Shown here piece by piece: positions 1 to 5,550 of a stretch of DNA of 18,911 nucleotides (position 1 is the stretch's first letter; every line of letters starts with the position of its first letter). Origin of the DNA: Alphaproteobacteria bacterium CG11_big_fil_rev_8_21_14_0_20_44_7 (lineage in GTDB: Bacteria; Pseudomonadota; Alphaproteobacteria; Rickettsiales; 21-14-0-20-44-7). The notes under the pieces were generated by a model that searched no databases, was not told where the DNA came from, and worked only from the letters and a program-made list of their open reading frames with translations. The stretch is from assembly GCA_002787615.1 (NCBI GenBank), contig PCXJ01000066.1, positions 1-18,911 on the forward strand, in the 5' to 3' direction. The translations under genes were made by a program, and so were the position numbers.

Positions 1-24
1 ATTGGCGATTAAGTCATTGGCATA

Positions 25-498
25 ATGCATCTAAAGCATTCTCTCAAAATCATCCTCGTTCATCCGCAGATTCATTGGAATACCGGAGCAATCGGGCGCA
101 CATGTGTTGCGCTGGGCGCAGAGCTGATTATTATCCATCCATGCGGATTTCACTTTGATGCGAAGGAAATTAAGCGGGCAGGGCTGGATTATTGGCAATA
201 TTTGAATATCAGCCATTATGATGACTGGGCGGAGTTTTTGGCGGTGCGGAAGCCTGATGAGAGTGATTTGTTTTTCTTCAGCACCAAGGCGGAGAAGATT
301 TATTATGATGCAAAATTTAGCACGAATTCATATTTGATATTCGGCTCGGAAACGGCGGGATTGCCGGAAGAGTATCACAATAACTATGCTGATGGCTTTT
401 ATAAATTACCGATGTATTCCGATAAGATACGCTCGCTTAATCTGTCAAATACGGCAAGTGCGGTGATTTATGAGGCAATCCGGCAGGTTTCTTTATAG
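25..498 (+). CDS. trmL: tRNA (cytidine/uridine-34 2'-O)-methyltransferase TrmL
   Basis: This 157-residue protein is a minimal SPOUT methyltransferase. The family uses SAM to methylate the ribose 2'-OH of wobble base 34 in certain leucine tRNAs. The length equals that of E. coli TrmL, with no extra RNA-binding domain. The three family motifs are visible: NTGAIGRTC at residues 19-27, LIFGSETAGLP at about 104-114, and IRSLNLSNTASAV at about 135-147; the last two form the trefoil-knot SAM site. The ATG at 25 is the first in frame and lies close to the window edge; no strong Shine-Dalgarno is seen. Its end overlaps the end of the convergent receiver gene by 6 bases. Function is secure by family; the exact tRNA substrate is inferred. 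Confidence 0.93.
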   Translation: MHLKHSLKIILVHPQIHWNTGAIGRTCVALGAELIIIHPCGFHFDAKEIKRAGLDYWQYLNISHYDDWAEFLAVRKPDESDLFFFSTKAEKIYYDAKFSTNSYLIFGSETAGLPEEYHNNYADGFYKLPMYSDKIRSLNLSNTASAVIYEAIRQVSL

Positions 499-873
499 CC
501 ACTTCATCAGGATGCGCTGCATTTTGGAATCATCCACCGGCTTGGTGATGTGGTCGCTCATTCCCGCTTCAAGGCAACGCTCGCGGTCACCATCCATAGT
601 GTTTGCAGTACAGGCGATGATAGGTGTTTTAGTTTGATTGCGGTCATCCTCACGTTTGCGAATTTCTCTAGCGACCTCATAGCCGCTTAGAATCGGTATC
701 TGGCAATCCAGAAAAATCAGGCTATATTCATTACGTGAGTGCATCTCCAACGCTTCCGCACCGGTTGATGCGATATGTGAAACATGCCCCATTTTTTTGA
801 GATATTGCGTGATTACAGATTGCATGAATGGGTTATCTTCTACAATTAATATAAGTTTTTTCTCGTCTTCCAT
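493..873 (-). CDS. Single-domain response regulator (lone receiver)
   Basis: A 126-residue stand-alone receiver domain with no output domain. The phosphorylation site is complete: acidic pair E12-D13, phosphoacceptor D56 (LIFLDCQIP), T89 in the switch strand (IIACTA) and K111 (TKPV). The sequence style (LDCQ, then GDRERCLEAGM and TKPV) is that of receivers normally attached to the C-terminus of hybrid histidine kinases. It resembles the receiver of the Hpt fusion at 3290-4054 more than the neighbouring receiver at 897-1397. It lies 23 bases downstream of that gene on the same strand, so it is probably the last gene of the kinase operon. A role as phosphate shuttle or sink in a phosphorelay is inferred. 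No Shine-Dalgarno is obvious before the ATG. Confidence 0.9.
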   Translation of the reverse strand: MEDEKKLILIVEDNPFMQSVITQYLKKMGHVSHIASTGAEALEMHSRNEYSLIFLDCQIPILSGYEVAREIRKREDDRNQTKTPIIACTANTMDGDRERCLEAGMSDHITKPVDDSKMQRILMKWL

Positions 874-896
874 GAGGTGATTTTAACGCAAAATAG

Positions 897-1397
897 TTAA
901 ATATCTTTGAACAGAGTCGGAGAATAATACATATCTTCCGATTTTCCATCATCGGAAATTTGTCTTTTCCTCAACACTCGGATGTTGCGCCGCCCCTTGA
1001 GAGCTTGGCGAATGAGTTTCAGTACCATTTCTTCGTCAAACGGCTTGCGCAAATAATAATAAACCCCACATTTTATACCTTCTTCGACCTGATTGCGCAT
1101 TGCCGCCGCAGTTTGCATAATAATCGGAATTTCATAATGGCGTGGATGACCTTTTAGCAACTTCATAAATTCCATACCATCCATAACCGGCATCATCCTA
1201 TCAAGTAATATAAGGCTAACATTCTCACCGAAGATTTTGAGAAAGTCCCAAGCTTCTTTACCGTTAGTTGCCGTGATAACATCATATCCGGCATCAATCA
1301 GATAGCTTTCAAGGATTGCTAAATTGTTTTCCTCGTCATCCACAACGAGAATTGTTGGCTTTTCATTGCTTTGCTGTGATAAAACTGGATTATTCAT
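897..1397 (-). CDS. Response regulator, receiver domain with short tail
   Basis: A 166-residue protein: about 13 leader residues, a receiver domain to about residue 134, and a short basic-then-acidic tail with no recognisable output domain. Receiver residues are intact: D20-D21, phosphoacceptor D66 (LILLDRMMP), T96 (IIMQTA) and K118 (LRKPF). Its start codon overlaps the stop of the upstream histidine kinase gene by 4 bases (ATGA), so the two are very likely translationally coupled and form a cognate kinase-regulator pair. With no DNA-binding domain it must act by protein contact or pass phosphate on. It could be the receiver of a formerly hybrid kinase that became a separate gene. Target unknown. 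Confidence 0.9.
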   Translation of the reverse strand: MNNPVLSQQSNEKPTILVVDDEENNLAILESYLIDAGYDVITATNGKEAWDFLKIFGENVSLILLDRMMPVMDGMEFMKLLKGHPRHYEIPIIMQTAAAMRNQVEEGIKCGVYYYLRKPFDEEMVLKLIRQALKGRRNIRVLRKRQISDDGKSEDMYYSPTLFKDI

Positions 1398-2557
1398 ATA
1401 GCCTCTGCGATAATTTGAAACTCTGATACGTTAAGATTTAGCGGGATGGTGAAGCTGAATTTTGCTCCTCCGGAATCCATATTTTCTGCCCAGATTTGTC
1501 CGTTATGGGCTTTTATTATTTCCTGAGCGATGCATAAGCCTAGTCCGGTTCCGCCGCTTCCGGCTTTATGCTTTGTGCTTTGTGTGAATTTATCAAAAAT
1601 CAACTCGAGTTCATCTTCGGGGATGCCTTGTCCGGAATCTTCGATTGAGAATTTGAGGTTTGGTATATTTTCTATCTGCTCTTCTTCTAGCGTAATATTT
1701 ATAGTGCTACCTTGTGGTGCAAATTTGATGGCATTTGAGATTAGGTTTTGCACAACTTGCGAGATTTTTTCTTTATCAAATATAAGCTCTTCGTGAAATA
1801 GGCGGTTGTTCACTTTCATTTCCACCTGCTTATCCAGCAATAATGATTGAAAATCTCGGTTTAATTCCTGAGTAATTTCAAGGATATTTGAGTCAGACAT
1901 TTCAAATTCCACTTTCCCTGCCTCAAGCTTTGATAAATCCAATATTGCATTTACCGTGTTTAATAGCCTGTTGCCGCTGCTAAAAATGGTTTCCAGATGC
2001 TTGACTATGACCCTATTTTCCTCTGCGCCAATCTTCTTCATGCTTATTTTAGAAAAACCCAAGATTGCATGCAGGGGAGTTCTCAGCTCATGGCTCATAT
2101 TAGCTAGAAACTCAGATTTTAATTGATTTAATTTTGTGGCCTTGTTTTTTACTCTCTCTGAGCGGTCAATAACCTTATTAAACAGGCGATTTTGTTTCTC
2201 AGCCCTATGAAGTATGTTATTAATATAGCTTTGTATAATATTAATATGCTGGTTGTGAGATTTATGACTGATTTGCGAGTAATCCTGATTTAAGAAAGCT
2301 CGCTTCAGTGATTTTATAGTTTTGCGAATCTCTAGATTGTACAGGCAGAGATAAACGCAATTTATGAACGCAAAGAAGGTCGGAAAAAAGGTAAGAGCTG
2401 TGCTGGTTGCCGTTGGTGAAGTGATGCTTAGAAAAAGGGCAAGGCTGCAAGAGGAAATGATTGCTAGATTAGCAACGCCCAGCAGAATGAGGTGATTCTC
2501 ATTGATTATACTTATAGTTGATTTTGCTACTTTATTCATTTCAATCATTAGGTGCAT
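1394..2557 (-). CDS. Membrane-bound sensor histidine kinase
   Basis: A 387-residue kinase. Two hydrophobic segments (about residues 22-45 and 52-74) are joined by a loop of only a few residues, so there is no periplasmic sensor domain. A helical linker of about 70 residues with no visible PAS or HAMP follows. Then come HisKA with phospho-acceptor H156 in MSHELRTP and the HATPase_c domain: N box around N275, G1 box DSGQG (307-311) and G2 box GGTGLGLCIA (335-343). All catalytic motifs look intact. There is no attached receiver; two separate receivers follow in the same operon, the first overlapping by 4 bases. The signal may be sensed in the membrane or through the linker. M1, M4 and M7 are all possible starts; none has a convincing Shine-Dalgarno and the longest is given. 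Confidence 0.92.
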   Translation of the reverse strand: MHLMIEMNKVAKSTISIINENHLILLGVANLAIISSCSLALFLSITSPTATSTALTFFPTFFAFINCVYLCLYNLEIRKTIKSLKRAFLNQDYSQISHKSHNQHINIIQSYINNILHRAEKQNRLFNKVIDRSERVKNKATKLNQLKSEFLANMSHELRTPLHAILGFSKISMKKIGAEENRVIVKHLETIFSSGNRLLNTVNAILDLSKLEAGKVEFEMSDSNILEITQELNRDFQSLLLDKQVEMKVNNRLFHEELIFDKEKISQVVQNLISNAIKFAPQGSTINITLEEEQIENIPNLKFSIEDSGQGIPEDELELIFDKFTQSTKHKAGSGGTGLGLCIAQEIIKAHNGQIWAENMDSGGAKFSFTIPLNLNVSEFQIIAEAI

Positions 2558-2591
2558 TTATTTAACTATATTCAACTTACGATAATTTTAG

Positions 2592-2606
2592 TTAAATCTA
2601 TATTAA
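2592..2606. promoter_or_regulatory. CtrA-like box TTAA-N7-TTAA
   Basis: TTAA at 2592-2595 and TTAA at 2603-2606 are separated by exactly 7 bases, the spacing of the alphaproteobacterial cell-cycle regulator CtrA. The box covers the predicted -10 and start site of the kinase operon, a position where CtrA would be expected to repress. In AT-rich intergenic DNA such a match can arise by chance, and similar N6 arrangements occur elsewhere in the window. Confidence 0.3.
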
Positions 2607-2628
2607 TAGTTGTAATTTCGCTTCTCAA
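2600..2628 (-). promoter_or_regulatory. Candidate sigma-70 type promoter of the kinase operon
   Basis: Read on the minus strand, TTGAGA (plus 2623-2628) and TAATAT (plus 2600-2605) are 17 bases apart, giving 5/6 and 4/6 matches to the -35 and -10 consensus. Transcription would start near 2593, leaving a leader of roughly 35 bases before the kinase ATG. The site was found by eye in AT-rich DNA. Confidence 0.4.
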
Positions 2629-2640
2629 TATGATACAGCG

Positions 2641-2655
2641 GTTGCATTTTGCAAC
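2641..2655. repeat. Short inverted repeat between kinase and XRE genes
   Basis: GTTGCA and TGCAAC form perfect 6-base arms around TTT. The repeat lies upstream of both the divergent kinase promoter and the XRE gene, so it could be an operator for a dimeric regulator, possibly the XRE protein itself. No known factor is recognised. Confidence 0.3.
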
Positions 2656-2697
2656 TCTCGATTTCCTGCCCATCTATATAAAACAATAGGTTAGCTT

Positions 2698-2713
2698 TGG
2701 CACGCTGCGTGCA
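2698..2713 (+). promoter_or_regulatory. Candidate sigma-54 (-24/-12) promoter of the XRE gene
   Basis: TGGCACG-CTGC-GTGCA matches the sigma-54 consensus TGGCACG-N4-TTGCA at all but one position, with the correct spacing between GG (2699-2700) and GC (2711-2712). Predicted start is near 2724, leaving about 28 bases of leader before the XRE ATG at 2752. No good sigma-70 -10 element stands at the right distance from TTGGCA. The core is also an odd palindrome (GCACGC-T-GCGTGC, 2700-2712), so an operator for the XRE protein is the main alternative. Confidence 0.5.
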
Positions 2714-2751
2714 TTATTAATCCTTATAAACTACTATGGGGATAACAAGTT

Positions 2752-3123
2752 ATGAAAATTAATAATGATGTAAGCGAAGATGTAAGCATCGATGTAAAAA
2801 TCGGTCAGGCAATCAAGGGTTTAAGGACGATGCGCGGCTATACGCGTGATGAAGTGGCGATAGCGCTGAGTATATCGCATCAGCAGCTTGCAAAATATGA
2901 AAGCGGGACTAATCGAATAGCCGCCGGAAAGCTCTATGCGCTGGCAAAGATGTTCAATGTTTCTAGCGATTATTTCTTCGCAGAAATAGAGGGGGAGCAG
3001 GTGAAAAACAGAGTTTCCATCCCGCAAAAAGAGCAGATGAATTTTGCAAGGAATTTCGCTAAAATAAAGGATAAGAAAAAGCGTAATATCGTAAAGGCTC
3101 TGGTGCAGATTCTCGCGGAATAA
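2752..3123 (+). CDS. XRE-family helix-turn-helix regulator
   Basis: A 123-residue Cro/C1-type DNA-binding protein. The HTH_3 domain spans about residues 17-73, with the recognition region around SISHQQLAKYESGTNRI (40-56) and the following LYALAKMFNVSSDYFF helix. This style, QQLxKYExGTNRI, is typical of alphaproteobacterial housekeeping XRE regulators rather than phage repressors. The last 45 residues are basic and have no recognised domain. The gene stands alone between the divergent kinase operon and the receiver-Hpt gene. GGGGA at 2738-2742, 9 bases before the ATG, can serve as ribosome binding site. A sigma-54-like promoter and a GCACGC palindrome lie just upstream, which would suit nitrogen- or stress-linked control or autoregulation. 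Target genes are unknown. Confidence 0.88.
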   Translation: MKINNDVSEDVSIDVKIGQAIKGLRTMRGYTRDEVAIALSISHQQLAKYESGTNRIAAGKLYALAKMFNVSSDYFFAEIEGEQVKNRVSIPQKEQMNFARNFAKIKDKKKRNIVKALVQILAE

Positions 3124-3250
3124 ACATTCGGATTGCCGTGCTGCGCGACTTCCGGGGAGCGCTGAGTGAGTAGCCGTTTTACAGTCTTGTGCGGGCGTTT
3201 GTGATTAGGGGATCGCAAGGATATCAAACTGAAACGATTTAGGTCAGTCG

Positions 3251-3282
3251 TTAACGCTAAATTAATTATCTGCGGTTAAAAT
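3251..3282 (+). promoter_or_regulatory. CtrA-like box with downstream -10 before receiver-Hpt gene
   Basis: TTAA (3251-3254) and TTAA (3262-3265) are 7 bases apart, matching the CtrA site. A good -10, TAAAAT (3277-3282), lies at a distance that puts the box over the -35 position, which is where CtrA sits at promoters it activates. Transcription would start within a base or two of the ATG at 3290, so the mRNA may be leaderless. This agrees with the lack of a Shine-Dalgarno. The rest of the 166-base gap (3124-3289) shows no other gene or terminator. Confidence 0.38.
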
Positions 3283-3289
3283 ACAACCT

Positions 3290-4054
3290 ATGGTAAAAGT
3301 CCTATTGGCTGAAGATAATCGCGTTAATCAAATTGTTGCATCAAAAATGCTGGAAAGCTTGGGCTGCGCGGTAGAGATTGCTTCGGATGGTAATGAGGCG
3401 GTTGCCAAGGTTCAATCGGGTGAATTTGATATCATATTCATGGATTGCCAAATGCCGGAAAAAGACGGCTATACTGCAACTGGTGAAATTGTGGCTTTGG
3501 CAGAGCAGGGCAAGTTGAAAAAAACTCCGATAATTGCCTTAACAGCGCATGCAATGTCGGGTGACAGGGAAAAATGCCTAAATGCCGGAATGGATGATTT
3601 TTTGACCAAACCGGTTAGCGAAAGTGACTTGCAAACAGTGATTTCCAGATGGGTAGAAGAGGGAAGGCAAGCGGATTCTTCGGGCGATAATCAGCAAGCA
3701 GCAAAGGCTAGGCTGCTGGATATAGATTCTTTCAATAAATTGCGCGAGCTGATGGAAGATAATTTTGTAAATATGCTAAATGCCTATTTTAAAACTGTAG
3801 ATGAGCAGGAGAAGAAAATTCAAAATGGAATAGAGTCGGAGAATTTTGGTATGATAATGAATGCTGCGCATACCTTAAAATCTCCATCTGCGCAAATTGG
3901 CGCGAAGATATTATCCGCAAAAGCCGATGAGGTTGAGGAGCTGGCAAGAGCCGATGATATCGCGCATCTTGAGGAGATAAAGGCGAGATTTTCGGAGTTG
4001 CAAGCTTTGTTGAGGGATAGTAACGAAGAGATTCGGGCTTTGGCTAAAAGCTAG
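3290..4054 (+). CDS. Receiver-Hpt phosphotransfer protein
   Basis: A 254-residue fusion. Residues 1-122 are a receiver with E8-D9, phosphoacceptor D52 (IIFMDCQMP), T85 (IIALTAH) and K107 (LTKPV). After a short Ala/Gln-rich linker, residues about 143-250 form a helical Hpt domain with phospho-accepting H194 in AHTLKSPSAQIGA, slightly different from the usual AHTLKGSSANLGA. Such parts normally sit at the C-terminus of hybrid kinases of the BarA/ArcB kind, but here they stand alone. The protein could receive phosphate on D52, or relay between a receiver and H194, linking the kinase operon at 493-2557 to a final regulator. It ends tail to tail with the NtrC-like regulator, sharing a CTAG that holds both stop codons. 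Confidence 0.9.
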   Translation: MVKVLLAEDNRVNQIVASKMLESLGCAVEIASDGNEAVAKVQSGEFDIIFMDCQMPEKDGYTATGEIVALAEQGKLKKTPIIALTAHAMSGDREKCLNAGMDDFLTKPVSESDLQTVISRWVEEGRQADSSGDNQQAAKARLLDIDSFNKLRELMEDNFVNMLNAYFKTVDEQEKKIQNGIESENFGMIMNAAHTLKSPSAQIGAKILSAKADEVEELARADDIAHLEEIKARFSELQALLRDSNEEIRALAKS

Positions 4055-5421
4055 CCCGCAAGCTGCTTCTTTTTGCGATAAATAGTCGCAAGCCCAATGC
4101 CCAAAGCATTTGCCGCAGCCTGAGGACGATTACGAAAGCGCTTCAGATATAATTCAATCACCTCGCCTTCGATTTCTTTCATTTTTTTCACTTTGCCATT
4201 TTCGTGGTACAGGGAAATATTGCTATATTGTTCTTGCGAGATGTCATTGTTGCCTAAGTCAATCGCGGAATCATTAATGCTTGTGCCGTTGCTGATTAAT
4301 ACTGCGCGGGAAATGGATTTCTCCAGCTCTCGGACGTTACCCGGCCATTTATACATGTTTAATTTGTTATATACGCTGATAGATATTTCCATAATCGGTT
4401 TATTTTCAATTGTAGAATATTTATAGCAAAAATAATCGGCAAGATCGGCAATGTCCTCAGTGCGCTTGCGTAAAGGTGGGATTTCTATTTGGTGATTATT
4501 GATGAAATGGTGCAGCTCTTCATCAAACAGCCCTTCACTTACTAAATTGGCAAGGTTGCGGTTTGTGGATGCTATAATTCTGATATCAATACTAACAGGC
4601 TTTTTCCCGCCAACGGGTATAATTTCATTGCTTTTAATAGCTCGAATTAGCTTCTTCTGAAATTGAAGCGGTAATCCCTCGATTTTATCAAAAAATATAG
4701 TGCCGCCACGTGCTTCTCTGAGTTTTCCTGCTGCTGATGAAATTATGCCGTTGAAGGCAGTTTTTTCATGGCCGAATAATATAGATTCTGCCAAGTTGTC
4801 CGATATATTAGCGCAATTAACTGCAATAAACGGATTGCCGCTTCGGTTACTTTCTCCGTGGATAGCTTTGGCAAATAGCTTCTTGCCTGTTCCGGTTTCG
4901 CCGCTAAGAAGGATGGGGTTGTTTGAGCTCGCAACGCTTTCCCCGAGCTTTGTTGCGGCTTGCAAGCCTTTATTATAGCCAACCATATCGCTAAATAGAA
5001 GCCTGCCATCTCGTTTTTTTCTCAATAAATTCACCTCATTATCGAGTTCGCTGATTTTCAGAGCATTTTGGATGGAAATAAACAGCCTTTCTTCCTCGGC
5101 GGGTTTGCGGATGTAATCAGCCGCACCCATGTTCATAACAAGAATTGCATCTTTTAGTTGAGTGCTTCCGGTTAATATGCAGACTTGCATTTTTGGCTTG
5201 AGTGATTTTATCTTATTTAATGTTTCAAACCCATCCAGCCCCGGCATATATAAATCCAATATAACAAGTGCGATTGAGTTTGCTTTGTCTTTTTCAATGT
5301 AGAAAACGGCTTCCTCGCCACTGGATGCAGGAAAGGCTTCAAATCCAAGCTTTTCGACAATTGAGCAAATAACTTGCCTGTCCACCGGATTGTCATCGAC
5401 AATGAGTAGTTTTTTTCTCAT
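4051..5421 (-). CDS. NtrC-like response regulator with degenerate AAA+ domain
   Basis: A 456-residue protein with receiver, AAA+ and Fis-type helix-turn-helix domains. The receiver is complete (D9-D10, D56 in ILDLYMP, T84, K106). In the AAA+ domain Walker A is kept (GETGTGKK, 174-181), as are sensor I (STNRN, 285-289) and WPGNVREL (359-366). Three functional sites are altered. The sigma-54-contacting GAFTGA loop reads TAFNGI (221-226). The Walker B DE reads DK (D245-K246). The YYRL segment that normally carries an arginine finger reads HHFI (304-307). The HTH is at about 433-452. ATP binding may survive, but hydrolysis and sigma-54 remodelling probably do not. It may work as a phosphorylation-controlled DNA-binding protein with sigma-70, as known for Rhodobacter NtrC, which also lacks GAFTGA. 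Its ATG has no Shine-Dalgarno. Confidence 0.9.
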   Translation of the reverse strand: MRKKLLIVDDNPVDRQVICSIVEKLGFEAFPASSGEEAVFYIEKDKANSIALVILDLYMPGLDGFETLNKIKSLKPKMQVCILTGSTQLKDAILVMNMGAADYIRKPAEEERLFISIQNALKISELDNEVNLLRKKRDGRLLFSDMVGYNKGLQAATKLGESVASSNNPILLSGETGTGKKLFAKAIHGESNRSGNPFIAVNCANISDNLAESILFGHEKTAFNGIISSAAGKLREARGGTIFFDKIEGLPLQFQKKLIRAIKSNEIIPVGGKKPVSIDIRIIASTNRNLANLVSEGLFDEELHHFINNHQIEIPPLRKRTEDIADLADYFCYKYSTIENKPIMEISISVYNKLNMYKWPGNVRELEKSISRAVLISNGTSINDSAIDLGNNDISQEQYSNISLYHENGKVKKMKEIEGEVIELYLKRFRNRPQAAANALGIGLATIYRKKKQLAG

Positions 5422-5427
5422 AGCCGT

Positions 5428-5456
5428 AGAATAATCAGATAATTCTAATTGCTCAA
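5428..5456 (-). promoter_or_regulatory. Candidate promoter of the NtrC-like gene, possibly leaderless
   Basis: On the minus strand TTGAGC (plus 5451-5456) and TATTCT (plus 5428-5433) are 17 bases apart. The predicted start falls at or next to the A of the ATG (5421), which would make the mRNA leaderless. Both elements are imperfect matches (4/6 each), so support is weak. Confidence 0.25.
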
Positions 5457-5500
5457 CCTTTAATTGTATTGCTTGTCATTTTTATATGAGATTTATTATC

Positions 5501-5528
5501 TTGAACACAAAACTGTGTTATGTATATT
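5501..5528 (+). promoter_or_regulatory. pdhA promoter with inverted-repeat operator
   Basis: TTGAAC (5501-5506) and TATATT (5523-5528) with a 16-base spacer form a plausible sigma-70 promoter about 22 bases before the pdhA ATG at 5551. A perfect inverted repeat, AACACA-AAAC-TGTGTT (5504-5519), fills the spacer and overlaps the -35. This is the position of a repressor operator. It does not match the PdhR, FNR or CRP sites I know, so the regulator is unidentified. Confidence 0.5.
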
Positions 5529-5550
5529 CTATGGCACATAAATTCATAAG

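Noticed and set aside
3124..3289. Possible RNA gene or terminator in the gap between the XRE and receiver-Hpt genes
   Set aside because: No tRNA-like cloverleaf, strong GC hairpin or T-run was found; only the CtrA-like box and -10 are supportable.
5532..5546. TGGCAC upstream of pdhA as a possible sigma-54 element
   Set aside because: There is no GC at the -12 position, and transcription would start after the ATG.
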